Positions 17,542-27,311 are shown, numbered from the stretch's first letter. The stretch: DNA of 64,000 bases from Bacteroides salyersiae WAL 10018 = DSM 18765 = JCM 12988 (GCF_000381365.1 NZ_KB905467.1:115139-179138); one strand, 5' to 3'. Translations and numbers: made by a program. The notes: generated by a model from the sequence alone, not told the origin.

Positions 17542-18444
17542 TTATTGTACGATCACTTTGCCTGTACTGATGGATTTGCCATCGGATACGATATTATAGA
17601 TATACATGCCTTTCATACGGTGGGTAGGAATTTTTACCTCTTTACTTGTGATTGCCTGGCGATGAATCATACGACCACTTTGATCACACAATTCAATGAA
17701 ATTACTCGAAGTTATGTATTCTTCACCTACTTCGATTGTGAATGTTTCATTCTGGCGCACCGGATTGGGATAATTTTTGAAACTGGCGGTTTTGGTGAAT
17801 TTTACCCCTGATCCCTCTGTGCTTTTATTAATTTTCCAGTAAGTAGTATTAAATACCATTTCTCCCGGATCAGTGGAGTTATTTGTTTCAAATTCATTTC
17901 TTATATAGTAATTTTTACCGAATTGAACCAGTTCGATGGTTATTTCCGCACTTCCATATCCAAAATAGGAGTTTATTGCTTCCACTGGGAGAGTACCGAG
18001 TACTGCTCCGTCTTCATTCATAACTTCTGCTTTTTGAAGAGAATAGGTAGATTGGTTACCTGTCTTCTCTTTATTGAAAGTACAAAATATATATTCTATT
18101 TTATCATCGTCATTGAATAGGTATTGACTCCATATAGAACCACTGTATGCATCATAACCGGTTAATTCATCCAAGTCAAAATCAGCGATGCCGTAAGCTA
18201 CATCTGCTTCTCGGTCGTAAACGGCATTCTTGACTATAAATTGGTCGGATTTTTTTAATTCGTCATTATAAATATCAACGATGTAGTCTTTACTGCTTTC
18301 TGTAATCGTATATAAGAAAGGATTGGCTACGAAAAAGTGTGCTATTTCACTTTTAGCTGTTATGACTATCGGTTCTTCGGTTAAACTTTGTCCTTGTGCA
18401 TTTATGGCAAGGATACTAAAAACTACAAGTAATAATTTTCTCAT
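17542..18444 (-). CDS. Secreted protein with T9SS-type C-terminal sorting domain
   Basis: 300-residue protein with a signal peptide ending INAQG (about residue 18). The body (20-215) is beta-rich with no recognised enzyme motif. The last 75 residues fit the Por/T9SS type A sorting domain: FKNYPNPVRQNETFTIEV, then LCDQSGRMIHR, then MKGMYIYNIVSDGKSISTGKVIVQ. Proteins with this tail are exported and attached by the type IX system in some Bacteroidota. Many gut Bacteroides lack a full T9SS, so the tail may only be a small Ig-like domain here. Body function is unknown. It is divergent from the betaine transporter genes. Confidence 0.7.
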   Translation of the reverse strand: MRKLLLVVFSILAINAQGQSLTEEPIVITAKSEIAHFFVANPFLYTITESSKDYIVDIYNDELKKSDQFIVKNAVYDREADVAYGIADFDLDELTGYDAYSGSIWSQYLFNDDDKIEYIFCTFNKEKTGNQSTYSLQKAEVMNEDGAVLGTLPVEAINSYFGYGSAEITIELVQFGKNYYIRNEFETNNSTDPGEMVFNTTYWKINKSTEGSGVKFTKTASFKNYPNPVRQNETFTIEVGEEYITSSNFIELCDQSGRMIHRQAITSKEVKIPTHRMKGMYIYNIVSDGKSISTGKVIVQ

Positions 18445-18899
18445 AATGATGTTTGTTTATATGATTAATATTTTGTGAATTTAGGCATTTATATTCGGAA
18501 AATAAAATGCACTAATTATCAATAGTGTTTATCGGGTATATTTGAGTGTTTATTAGCTCTTATATCGTAGTTATGTTGCAAAAAAAAGATTATTTAATTA
18601 TGTAATTTTTCTTTTTGGGGGAATAAAAGTTTGTGAACAAAGGGTATAAAGATATTGTTTTAAATGATGTGCCGTAACTTCGATACACTCTGATTTGATA
18701 TTTTCTCGGATTTATGCTTGTGCGGGATTTCACCGATGCGCCAACCATTCTATGTAATTTATTAATCTTTATCGGACAGTAGACAAGCCGAAAATTTCTC
18801 GGAATGAGATTTTTGCTGTTGGATTACATGCAGTAATATACGATGTCTGTTTCAATGCAGGCATGGAACATCATTTTAATTATCTAAACCTATTTATGT
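18445..18899. other. 455-base divergent intergenic region
   Basis: AT-rich gap between the secreted protein and the betaine transporter genes. No open frame of note. A TATATTTG at 18537-18544 (+) fits the -7 box but lacks an upstream TTTG at the right distance and is far from opuAA. Much of the gap could be the leader of the transporter mRNA. I recognise no riboswitch in it. Confidence 0.4.
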
Positions 18900-20126
18900 A
18901 TGAACAAAATAAACATTAAAGACTTGTATCTTATTTTTGGAAACGAAAAGCAGAAGGCACTTCGCCTGCTGAAAGAAGGTAAAAGTAAAAGTGAAATATT
19001 GAAAGCAGCCGGATGTACGATTGCTGTTAGAGACGCAAACCTTTCGATTGACGAAGGAGAAATATTCGTTATTATGGGATTGTCCGGAAGTGGAAAATCT
19101 ACTTTGTTGCGCTGTATCAATCGATTGATAAAACCGACTTCAGGAGAAGTTATTATCAACGGGACGGATATCTCTAAGGTCTCCGATAAAGAACTGTTGC
19201 AGATACGGCGCAAAGAGTTGGCTATGGTTTTTCAGAACTTCGGTTTATTGCCACATCGTACGGTACTGCATAACATTGCTTTCGGACTCGAACTTCAAGG
19301 TGTAAAACGGGAGGAAAGAGAGCGAAAGGCTATGGAAAGTATGCAATTGGTAGGATTGAAAGGATACGAGAATCAGATGGTTGGTGAACTTTCCGGTGGT
19401 ATGCAGCAGCGTGTTGGGCTGGCACGGGCATTGGCCAATGATCCGGAGGTACTGTTGATGGATGAGGCCTTTTCGGCTCTTGATCCGTTGATTCGTGTAC
19501 AGATGCAGGATGAGTTGCTGGCTCTGCAAGCCAAGATGAAGAAAACCATTGTATTTATTACCCATGATTTGAGTGAAGCCATTAAGTTGGGGGATCGTAT
19601 TGCTATCATGAAAGATGGAGAGATCGTACAGATCGGTACTTCGGAGGAAATCTTAACGGAACCGGCCAATGGATATGTGGAACGTTTTGTGGAAAACGTG
19701 GATCGCAGTAAGATTATTACAGCCGCTTCGGTTATGATCGATAAACCGTTGGTGGCACGTTTGAAGAAAGAGGGACCGGAAGTGTTGATCCGTAAAATGC
19801 GTGAACGCAATTTAACGGTACTGCCTGTAGTGGATAATGGGAATATATTGGTGGGAGAAGTCCGGTTGAATGATTTGTTGAAGTTAAGAAAGGAACAGGT
19901 GAAGTCGATCGATTCCATCGTACGCCATGAGGTACATTCTGTATTGGGCGATACGATTCTTGAAGATATTCTGCCGTTGATGACAAAAACAAACTCACCT
20001 ATCTGGGTGGTAAATGAAGACAGGGAATTCGAAGGAGTCGTTCCTCTTTCCTCTCTTATTATCGAGGTGACCGGAAAAGATAAAGAAGAAATTAATGAAA
20101 TCATCCAAAACGCAATAGACTTATGA
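18900..20126 (+). CDS. opuAA: Glycine betaine/proline ABC transporter ATP-binding protein
   Basis: 408-residue ATPase of the ProV/OpuAA type, driving uptake of compatible solutes. The N-terminal extension typical of this family (FGNEKQKALRLLKEGKSKSE) precedes Walker [10 protein letters not shown] near residue 60. The Q-loop MVFQNFGLLPHRTV, signature LSGGMQQRVGLARAL near 163, and Walker B VLLMDEAFSALDP follow. Two CBS domains fill about residues 275-400; in this family they sense ionic strength and gate transport. The stop overlaps the permease start (ATGATA), so synthesis is coupled. opuAA and proV are interchangeable names here. Confidence 0.95.
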   Translation: MNKINIKDLYLIFGNEKQKALRLLKEGKSKSEILKAAGCTIAVRDANLSIDEGEIFVIMGLSGSGKSTLLRCINRLIKPTSGEVIINGTDISKVSDKELLQIRRKELAMVFQNFGLLPHRTVLHNIAFGLELQGVKREERERKAMESMQLVGLKGYENQMVGELSGGMQQRVGLARALANDPEVLLMDEAFSALDPLIRVQMQDELLALQAKMKKTIVFITHDLSEAIKLGDRIAIMKDGEIVQIGTSEEILTEPANGYVERFVENVDRSKIITAASVMIDKPLVARLKKEGPEVLIRKMRERNLTVLPVVDNGNILVGEVRLNDLLKLRKEQVKSIDSIVRHEVHSVLGDTILEDILPLMTKTNSPIWVVNEDREFEGVVPLSSLIIEVTGKDKEEINEIIQNAIDL

Positions 20127-20947
20127 TAAATATCGGAAAATATATAGAAATGGCCATAAACTGGCTTACAGATCATTTTGCTTCCTTCTTTGATGCGTTG
20201 AGCATCGGTATCGGAGGATTTATCGACGGTTTTCAGCATGTACTGTTCGGGATACCGTTTTATATAACCATTCTTGCGCTTGCTATACTTGCGTGGTTTA
20301 AGGCTGGTAAAGGAGTGGCAGTATTCACTTTGTCGGGACTGCTTCTTGTTTACGGCATGGGATTCTGGGAAGAGACGATGCAGACACTTGCCTTGGTGCT
20401 TTCTTCTACCTGTCTGGCTTTGTTGTTGGGAGTACCGATGGGAATTTGGACGGCAAACAGTGACCGTTGTAATAAAATCATGCGGCCTGTTCTGGATTTT
20501 ATGCAGACAATGCCTGCTTTTGTTTATCTGATTCCGGCAGTGCTTTTCTTTGGCTTGGGGACAGTACCCGGTGTTTTTGCTACAATTATTTTTGCTATGC
20601 CTCCGGTAGTTCGCCTTACGGGATTGGGAATACGGCAGGTTCCAAAAAATGTAGTAGAAGCTTCGCGTTCGTTCGGGGCTACTCCTTGGCAGTTGCTTTA
20701 TAAAGTACAATTGCCATTGGCGTTGCCTACCATTCTTACAGGGGTAAACCAAACGATTATGATGTCTTTGTCTATGGTGGTGATTGCTGCCATGATTTCG
20801 GCTGGAGGACTGGGAGAAGTAGTGCTAAAGGGGATCACCCAAATGAAAATCGGTTTAGGATTTGAAGGTGGTATAGCGGTTGTTATACTGGCCATTATTC
20901 TGGATAGGATTACTCAGGGAATAGCCGGGAAAAAGAATAAAAAATAA
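20123..20947 (+). CDS. opuAB: Glycine betaine ABC transporter permease
   Basis: 274-residue inner-membrane permease of the ProW/OpuAB type. About six hydrophobic segments are visible (for example around 45-65, 68-85, 130-160 and 215-245). The permease-ATPase coupling loop reads GIRQVPKNVVEASRSFGATPWQ near 173. The N-terminal amphipathic stretch before the first helix is usual for this family. The gene overlaps opuAA by four bases and is followed 16 bases later by the binding protein. Confidence 0.94.
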   Translation: MINIGKYIEMAINWLTDHFASFFDALSIGIGGFIDGFQHVLFGIPFYITILALAILAWFKAGKGVAVFTLSGLLLVYGMGFWEETMQTLALVLSSTCLALLLGVPMGIWTANSDRCNKIMRPVLDFMQTMPAFVYLIPAVLFFGLGTVPGVFATIIFAMPPVVRLTGLGIRQVPKNVVEASRSFGATPWQLLYKVQLPLALPTILTGVNQTIMMSLSMVVIAAMISAGGLGEVVLKGITQMKIGLGFEGGIAVVILAIILDRITQGIAGKKNKK

Positions 20948-20963
20948 TATAATCAGTTGATGT

Positions 20964-21824
20964 ATGAATAATAAAATAAGAATTATTACAATAGTATTGT
21001 TTGCCGTATTTTTGTTCATCTCTTGCGGAGGCGGAGGAGAGAATAAGAAAATAAAGATCGCTTATGCTAACTGGTCGGAGGGGATTGCCATGACTTATAT
21101 GGTGAGAACCATCCTTCAGGAACAGGGATATGATGTCGAATTACTGAATGCCGACCTTGCCCCGATATTTACTTCACTTTCCCGGAAAAAGGCAGATGTC
21201 TTTATGGATGTCTGGTTGCCGGTGACGATGAATGATTATATAGCACAGTATGGAGATAAATTGGAAATTATCGGGGAGGTATATGATGAGGCCCGCATCG
21301 GGTTGGTAGTGCCGGAATATGTGACTGTTAATTCAATTGATGAGTTGAATGCACAGAAAGACCGGTTTGGATCAAAAATTATCGGTATTGATGCTGGAGC
21401 GGGTATTATGCGCGCTACAGACAGTGCGATAGAGAATTATGGTTTGGATTATAAACTGATGACTTCGAGTGGCCCTGCCATGACTGCCTCATTGAAGAAA
21501 GCTATCGACAGGAACGAGTGGATAGTTGTTACGGGTTGGACACCGCATTGGATGTTCGACCGTTTTAAATTGAAGATATTGGAGGATCCTAAAAAGGCTT
21601 ATGGTGCTGCAGAAAAGATTTATACAGTTGCATGGAGAGGGTTTTCAGAGAAGAATCCGTTTGTGGCCCGGTTTTTCAAAAATATTCGTTTGACAGACGA
21701 AGAGATCAGCTCATTGATGACTGCTATGGAGGAAACAGAAAAGACAGAAAAGGAAGCAGCCCGGCAATGGGTTAGTGAACATCGGGAACTGGTGGACAGC
21801 TGGATACCGGTGCAGTCACAATAA
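20964..21824 (+). CDS. opuAC: Glycine betaine-binding lipoprotein
   Basis: 286-residue substrate-binding protein of the OpuAC/ProX type. The signal ends LFISCGGGG, so it is lipid-anchored in the periplasm. The body begins KIKIAYANWSEGIAMTYMV and contains the family segments DVFMDVWLPVTMNDY and WIVVTGWTPHWMFDR; the Trp residues of these stretches form the aromatic cage for quaternary amines. It is last in the three-gene transporter operon and ends at a strong hairpin. Confidence 0.94.
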   Translation: MNNKIRIITIVLFAVFLFISCGGGGENKKIKIAYANWSEGIAMTYMVRTILQEQGYDVELLNADLAPIFTSLSRKKADVFMDVWLPVTMNDYIAQYGDKLEIIGEVYDEARIGLVVPEYVTVNSIDELNAQKDRFGSKIIGIDAGAGIMRATDSAIENYGLDYKLMTSSGPAMTASLKKAIDRNEWIVVTGWTPHWMFDRFKLKILEDPKKAYGAAEKIYTVAWRGFSEKNPFVARFFKNIRLTDEEISSLMTAMEETEKTEKEAARQWVSEHRELVDSWIPVQSQ

Positions 21825-21829
21825 AAGTG

Positions 21830-21865
21830 AAAGGCGGAAATCCACGAGGGACTTCCGCCTTTTCT
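21830..21865. terminator. Shared terminator between opuAC and nifJ
   Basis: AAAGGCGGAA (21830-21839) and TTCCGCCTTT (21853-21862) form a perfect 10-base stem with a 13-base loop. T-rich sequence follows on the plus strand, and on the minus strand a T-rich stretch begins shortly after the stem. It lies in the 62-base gap of two converging genes and could serve both. Confidence 0.72.
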
Positions 21866-21886
21866 TTATTTAATAAGTCGATTTAT

Positions 21887-24800
21887 TTATTCAGCAACAC
21901 CCCAAGCTTGGTTAGCCAAACGCTTGTAGTTGTTGTAACGCCATTTAGCATTGTCTTCAGCAGCCTGGAAGAGTTCTTCTGCTTCTGCAGGATACTGCTT
22001 CATTACAGATGCATAACGAACTTCACCTTTCAGGAAGCCCTTGAAGTCGTCCCAGTTCGGTTCTTTGCTGTCCAGCATGAACGGATTTTTGCCTTCTGCT
22101 TCCAAAGCCGGGTTGTAACGCCACAAGTGCCAGTAACCACACTTAACAGCTTTTTCTTCCTCTTCCTGGCTCTTACCCATACCGGCTTTCAGACCGTGGT
22201 TGATACATGGAGCATAAGCGATGATAAGTGACGGACCGGGATATGCTTCAGCTTCACGGATTGCTTTCAGCGTCTGAGCTTGGTCAGCACCCATAGCGAT
22301 CTGAGCAACATATACATAACCGTAGGTAGTGGCCATCAGACCGAGGTCTTTCTTGCGTACGCGCTTACCGGAAGCAGCGAACTTAGCGATAGCACCTACC
22401 GGAGTAGCTTTAGAAGACTGTCCGCCAGTATTTGAGTAAACCTCTGTGTCGAGAACGAGGATGTTAACGTCTTTGCCGGAAGCGATAACGTGGTCGAGAC
22501 CACCGTAACCGATATCGTAAGATGCACCGTCACCACCGATGATCCACTGGCTGCGTTTTACCAAATATTGAGTCAGGCCTTTCAACTCTTTGCTAATCGG
22601 GCAACCGGCTGCAATACCTTGCTCGATGATAGCTTCGATTTGAGGTGCAAGCTCTTTGGTCTTGTCAGCATCGTACATATTTTCGATCCATGCTTTCAGC
22701 ACTTCTTTTGCTTCGGCAGGAGCGTTTTCGCCTTCCAGAATCTGGTTGAACAATTTTACGATACGTGCGCGCATTTTCTCGTTAGCGAGTTCCATACCTA
22801 ATCCGAATTCACAGAAGTCTTCGAACAGAGAGTTAGCCCATGCGGGACCGTGACCCTTTTCGTTGGTGGTATACGGAGTTGAAGGAACTGAGCCGGAGTA
22901 GATAGAAGAACATCCGGTAGCGTTAGCAACCATTTCACGGTCACCGAACAATTGAGAAATCAATTTCACGTACGGAGTTTCACCACAGCCGGAGCAAGCA
23001 CCGGAGAATTCGAACAACGGAGTTGCGAACTGAGAATTCTTAACGTTGGCTTTGATGTCAACCAAATGCTGTTTGCTCTTCACGTTATCGGCACAGTAAG
23101 TCCAGTTAGCAGCTTCTGCCAATTGGCTTTCGAGGTGTTTCATGGTCAATGCCTTGCCACCCTTTTTCGGATTACCCGGACAGATGTCGGCACAGTTACC
23201 GCAACCTAAGCAGTCGAGAACGTCAACTTGGATACGGAATGTCATACCATCGAATACCTTACCCACAGCTTTTAATGTTTCGAAGTTAGCACCTTTCTGC
23301 TCTTCTGCATCGAGTACGAACGGACGGATAGAAGCGTGAGGACAAACGTAAGCACATTTGTTACATTGGATACAGTTTTCCGGATTCCATTCGGGTACGA
23401 ATGCTGCTACACCGCGTTTTTCGTATTTAGCAGTTCCCTGATGCCAAGTTCCGTCTTCAATGCCTTTGAATGCAGATACCGGCAGCAAGTCGCCGTCCTG
23501 TGCATTGATAGGACGAACCACTTCGTTGATGAATGCAGGATCGTTGTTTTCTGCTTTGGCGTCATCGGCCAGGTTAGCCCATGCAGGATCAACCGGCAAC
23601 TGTTTGTATTCGCCACCACGGTCAACGGCTGCATAGTTCTTATTAACGATATCTTCGCCCTTCTTGCCATAAGATTTAACGATGAATTTCTTCATCTGTT
23701 CTACGGCTTGTTCTACAGGGATAACGCCTGTGATGCGGAAGAATGCAGATTGAAGGATAGTATTGGTACGGTTGCCCAAACCGATTTCCTGTGCAATCTG
23801 AGTAGCGTTGATGTAATATACGGAGATGTTGTTTTTTGCAAAATACTTCTTCACACGGTTAGGCAGATTCTTAGCCAGTTCTTCACCTTCCCAGATTGTG
23901 TTCAGCAAGAAAGAACCGTTTTTACGCAAACCGCGGGTTACGTCGTACATATGCAGGTAAGCCTGAACGTGGCAGGCCACAAAGTTCGGAGTGTTTACCA
24001 GATAAGTAGAACGGATCGGATTATCACCGAAACGCAGGTGAGAGCAAGTGAAACCTCCTGATTTTTTAGAGTCGTAAGAGAAATAAGCCTGACAGTGCTT
24101 ATCAGTGTTGTCACCGATAATCTTAACAGAGTTCTTGTTTGCGCCTACTGTACCGTCAGCACCCAGTCCATAGAATTTAGCTTCGAACATACCTTCACCG
24201 CCCAATGCGATTTCTTCTTCTTGAGGAAGAGAAGTGAAAGTAACGTCGTCTACGATACCGATAGTAAAGTGGTTCTTCGGCATTGGCATAGCCAAATTCT
24301 TGAATACAGCGATGATTTGAGCCGGAGTAGTATCTTTAGAACCCAGACCATAACGACCGCCAACGATAACCGGAGCATTTTCCGTGCCATAGAAGCAGTC
24401 TTTAACATCCAGATATAAAGGTTCACCGTTAGCACCCGGTTCTTTTGTACGGTCGAGAACTGCGATTGTCTTAGCAGTCTTAGGCACGGCAGCCAGGAAG
24501 TGCTTGGCAGAGAACGGACGGTACAGATGAACTGCAACCATACCTACTTTCTCGCCGTTAGCAACGAGGTGGTCGATTGCTTCACGGGCAGCTTCTGTTA
24601 CAGAACCCATTGCGATGATTACGCGTTCTGCATCTTCTGCTCCGTAGTAATCGAACAAGCCGTATTTACGGCCGGTGATTTTAGAAATTTCATTCATGTA
24701 CTCTTCTACGATAGCGGGTACTGCTTCATAGTAGTTGTTGCATGATTCACGGTGCTGGAAGAAGTGGTCGGGGTTTTCTGCCATACCACGGGCAACCGGA

Positions 24801-25441
24801 GACATCGGATTCAGTGCACGGGCACGGAACTCAGCCAAAGCTTCCTGATCGATCAACGGAGCGAGGTCTTCGTTTTCCAGCATTTCGATCTTCTGGATTT
24901 CGTGCGAGGTGCGGAAACCGTCGAAGAAGTTCATGAAAGGAACACGGGCTTTGATTGTAGCCAGGTGGGCAACACCAGCCAAGTCCATAACTTCCTGTAC
25001 AGAACCTTCGGCCAGCATGGCGAAACCTGTCTGACGGGCAGACATTACATCCTGGTGGTCACCGAAGATACACAGTGCGTGAGAAGCCAGTGTACGAGCC
25101 GATACGTGGAATACGCAAGGCAGGAATTCGCCGGCAATCTTATACATGTTCGGGATCATCAAAAGAAGACCCTGAGAAGCGGTATAGGTAGTAGTCAACG
25201 CACCTGCCTGAAGAGAACCGTGAACTGCACCGGCAGCACCACCTTCAGATTGCATTTCCTGTACCAATACTGTTTCGCCGAAGATGTTCTTACGTCCTGC
25301 GGCAGCCCATTCGTCTACATATTCAGCCATTGTAGAAGAGGGGGTGATGGGGTAGATAGCAGCTACTTCAGAAAACATATACGAGATATGTGCAGCAGCT
25401 TGGTTACCATCACAAGTGATGAATTTCTTCTGTTTAGTCAT
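21887..25441 (-). CDS. nifJ: Pyruvate:ferredoxin (flavodoxin) oxidoreductase
   Basis: 1184-residue single-chain PFOR, converting pyruvate and CoA to acetyl-CoA and CO2 while reducing ferredoxin; a central enzyme of anaerobic fermentation. The order is domain I with IYPITPSSTMAEYVDEWAA, the transketolase-like C-terminal half II domain, the gamma domain, two [4Fe-4S] motifs (CIQCNKCAYVCPHAS and CLGCGNCADICPG), and the thiamine diphosphate domain with GDGASYDIGYGG and DTEVYSNTGGQSSKATP. Length matches the family. Codon use is strongly biased, as for highly expressed genes. The gene stands alone between the shared terminator and an AAA ATPase gene. Confidence 0.97.
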   Translation of the reverse strand: MTKQKKFITCDGNQAAAHISYMFSEVAAIYPITPSSTMAEYVDEWAAAGRKNIFGETVLVQEMQSEGGAAGAVHGSLQAGALTTTYTASQGLLLMIPNMYKIAGEFLPCVFHVSARTLASHALCIFGDHQDVMSARQTGFAMLAEGSVQEVMDLAGVAHLATIKARVPFMNFFDGFRTSHEIQKIEMLENEDLAPLIDQEALAEFRARALNPMSPVARGMAENPDHFFQHRESCNNYYEAVPAIVEEYMNEISKITGRKYGLFDYYGAEDAERVIIAMGSVTEAAREAIDHLVANGEKVGMVAVHLYRPFSAKHFLAAVPKTAKTIAVLDRTKEPGANGEPLYLDVKDCFYGTENAPVIVGGRYGLGSKDTTPAQIIAVFKNLAMPMPKNHFTIGIVDDVTFTSLPQEEEIALGGEGMFEAKFYGLGADGTVGANKNSVKIIGDNTDKHCQAYFSYDSKKSGGFTCSHLRFGDNPIRSTYLVNTPNFVACHVQAYLHMYDVTRGLRKNGSFLLNTIWEGEELAKNLPNRVKKYFAKNNISVYYINATQIAQEIGLGNRTNTILQSAFFRITGVIPVEQAVEQMKKFIVKSYGKKGEDIVNKNYAAVDRGGEYKQLPVDPAWANLADDAKAENNDPAFINEVVRPINAQDGDLLPVSAFKGIEDGTWHQGTAKYEKRGVAAFVPEWNPENCIQCNKCAYVCPHASIRPFVLDAEEQKGANFETLKAVGKVFDGMTFRIQVDVLDCLGCGNCADICPGNPKKGGKALTMKHLESQLAEAANWTYCADNVKSKQHLVDIKANVKNSQFATPLFEFSGACSGCGETPYVKLISQLFGDREMVANATGCSSIYSGSVPSTPYTTNEKGHGPAWANSLFEDFCEFGLGMELANEKMRARIVKLFNQILEGENAPAEAKEVLKAWIENMYDADKTKELAPQIEAIIEQGIAAGCPISKELKGLTQYLVKRSQWIIGGDGASYDIGYGGLDHVIASGKDVNILVLDTEVYSNTGGQSSKATPVGAIAKFAASGKRVRKKDLGLMATTYGYVYVAQIAMGADQAQTLKAIREAEAYPGPSLIIAYAPCINHGLKAGMGKSQEEEEKAVKCGYWHLWRYNPALEAEGKNPFMLDSKEPNWDDFKGFLKGEVRYASVMKQYPAEAEELFQAAEDNAKWRYNNYKRLANQAWGVAE

Positions 25442-25533
25442 AACTAAAAATTAATATTTAAGTAAATAAATCATTTCAAAATACGGATAAGGGAGTAAAT
25501 GCTTCTTATAGCTCATGGCGTTTTCATCAAGTA

Positions 25534-26712
25534 TTAGTATAAAAAGCCGAACATCCAGAGAGGTATCTGGTTGCCGCGGCCTATTTCCGCTTTTTGCAGG
25601 GCATACGTCACGTTAGGATTATTTTTTATTTTAGTCCCTTCGCAGCATATTCTGAACGGCATCACTTCATCCACCATGAACGAAATATTCTTGTCTCCCT
25701 TATGCACCTTGTGGTCTTTCCACATGGTATTCACAAAGAAAGTGTCGAGCACATCCTGTTCTTCCACTTTTACCGGATAAATGGAGTACATCAGATTGGA
25801 GTTGTGCATCATGATCTTTGACGGCTTCTTGGGAAATTCTTCTCCCTTCGGATAAACCAGATTGATGAGGCGGGCATCTGCCAGATATTTGATGTAATTC
25901 ATTACCGTAGCGCGTGATGTCTGTATATCGGTTGCCAATTGGCTCACGTTGGGAGCTTTGGGACCGTCTACAGCCAACAAATATAGTAATTTTTTTATCT
26001 TTGAAAGATATTTCAGTTCAATTTGTTTGATAAGAAGAATATCTACCTCTACCATCATGTTCATTGTCTTGAGCAGGTTTTCCGAAAAATTACGTTTTTC
26101 GAGGAAAAAAGGGTAGAAGCCGTGATGCAGATAATCTTGGAAAAAGTCCAACGGGCGTACTTTGGAAAGTATTCCTTTGGCTATCTGCTCGTGGTTACTG
26201 AGTATTTCTTCAAGGGAGTAGGCACGGAATTTCATCCCTGTCTGCAGGTTGAGAAATTCACGGAAAGAGAATCCGCGTAGGTTGTAGCTCTTTACGATGT
26301 CGCGCAATTCGAGGTTTTCTTCCTTTAGCCGCATTACTGACGAACCGGTGAAGACAATCTTCAGATTCGGGAAACGGTCATAGCACATACGCAATTCTTT
26401 GCTCCAGTCCGGGTGTTTGAACACTTGGTCTATCAACAGCACTTTGCCGCCGCGCTTCTGAAACTCGTTGACGAAATCGACAAGACTATGGCCGGAGAAA
26501 TAGAAATTGTTCATGTTAATAAAGAGACAGGAACGGTCCGTTCCGAACTTCTCTTTGGCATACTGGAGGAGGAAAGTGGTTTTTCCTACGCCACGGGTCC
26601 CTTTGATACCGATCAGACGGTCGCTCCAATCGATTTCGTCCATCAAATCACGACGAACAGGAGCGTTGGTGTGCTCAACAAGGTAAGCGTGTGTGCGGTA
26701 GAATGATTCCAT
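25534..26712 (-). CDS. AAA-family ATPase with winged-helix C-terminus
   Basis: 392 residues. Walker A GTRGVGKTTFLLQY lies near 38-51, a Walker B-like stretch KVLLIDQVFKHPDW near 94, and a sensor-like IVFTGSSVMRL near 119. The C-terminal part has a winged helix-turn-helix (QLATDIQTSRATVMNYIKYL near 270) and a beta-rich end. This is the AAA_14 type, often next to a DUF4143 nuclease-like domain, but no clear DUF4143 core is seen. Such proteins are common, poorly understood, and sometimes linked to defence or mobile DNA. It has its own consensus promoter and no obvious partner. Confidence 0.8.
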   Translation of the reverse strand: MESFYRTHAYLVEHTNAPVRRDLMDEIDWSDRLIGIKGTRGVGKTTFLLQYAKEKFGTDRSCLFINMNNFYFSGHSLVDFVNEFQKRGGKVLLIDQVFKHPDWSKELRMCYDRFPNLKIVFTGSSVMRLKEENLELRDIVKSYNLRGFSFREFLNLQTGMKFRAYSLEEILSNHEQIAKGILSKVRPLDFFQDYLHHGFYPFFLEKRNFSENLLKTMNMMVEVDILLIKQIELKYLSKIKKLLYLLAVDGPKAPNVSQLATDIQTSRATVMNYIKYLADARLINLVYPKGEEFPKKPSKIMMHNSNLMYSIYPVKVEEQDVLDTFFVNTMWKDHKVHKGDKNISFMVDEVMPFRICCEGTKIKNNPNVTYALQKAEIGRGNQIPLWMFGFLY

Positions 26713-26735
26713 TTCTTTTTAGGTTTTTCGGGTGG

Positions 26736-26766
26736 CAAATATAGTTCTTTTTCTGATAATTGCAAA
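26736..26766 (-). promoter_or_regulatory. Consensus Bacteroides promoter for the AAA ATPase
   Basis: On the minus strand TTTG (26763-26766), a 19-base spacer, then TATATTTG (26736-26743). Both boxes match the Bacteroides primary sigma consensus. The -7 box lies 24 bases before the ATG at 26712. Confidence 0.65.
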
Positions 26767-27167
26767 GTAGAGATAGCAAAATTGTGTTTTTGTTTAGTAA
26801 CTTTAGTGCTTCTTTCAAGAAGGAGTCATACCGGATGGTGGAACATTGCCGGAGTTTGTCGTTTTGTCAAATTGGTATTTCCATTACTTCAGGAGTGCAT
26901 TTTATGCGGGTTACGGGACTGTCGAACGGAAATAATGCAGCCATTTCAATTAGCTGTTTGTGTTTTTGCTGCTCAACTTTGTTTATCGAGGGACAAATGT
27001 AGTAAAACTTTGCTTGTTTCTGATGATTTGTTTTAAAGAATATCTATTTAGCTTTCTTTTGGTTGTGGAAAATAGGATGTGTAAGCGAGATTGTTAGGCG
27101 GCAGATTCGAGAGAGTAAGCGAAATTTGAGGGTGAAAGGAGAATAAAAACAGGTGATGAGAATTGAA
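26767..27167. other. Intergenic DNA without a supported gene
   Basis: No frame here resembles a protein; the longest ones are short and low in recognisable structure. The only local pattern is GTAAGCGA occurring twice (near 27081 and 27115). The stretch leads into the 22-base repeat array. Confidence 0.4.
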
Positions 27168-27299
27168 CACGGTCTAAAATACAGTTCTTCTTGATGCAAA
27201 ATGCAATTCTTCCCGGTAAAGAATACGATTCTTGTCGGTCTAAAATAGGATTCATCCCGGTACAAAATGCATTTTATTTCGGATCAGAGTGTACTTTAG
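27168..27299 (+). repeat. Six imperfect tandem copies of a 22-base unit
   Basis: Six consecutive units start at 27168, 27190, 27212, 27234, 27256 and 27278, all exactly 22 bases. They share a core like CCGGTCTAAAATACGATTCTT. Copies differ at several positions, but the spacing never slips. The array ends five bases before a TATATTTG box. A 22-base unit is close to two helical turns, so identical faces of the helix would be presented; that suits repeated binding of a regulator, though an old minisatellite is possible. There are no spacers, so it is not CRISPR. Confidence 0.8.
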
Positions 27300-27303
27300 T
27301 GTG

Positions 27304-27311
27304 TATATTTG
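27304..27311 (+). promoter_or_regulatory. Putative -7 element downstream of the repeat array
   Basis: TATATTTG fits TAnnTTTG and lies 112 bases before the ATG at 27424. No clean TTTG at 19-21 bases upstream; that interval is inside the last repeat unit. Confidence 0.4.

Noticed and set aside
19373..20752. A 459-codon open frame antisense to the betaine transporter genes
   Set aside because: It is the mirror of the ABC transporter coding sequence, with basic, Ser/Thr-rich text and no domain; the plus-strand genes explain the DNA fully.
27168..27299. CRISPR array
   Set aside because: The 22-base units are joined directly without spacers, they vary in sequence, and no cas genes are present.
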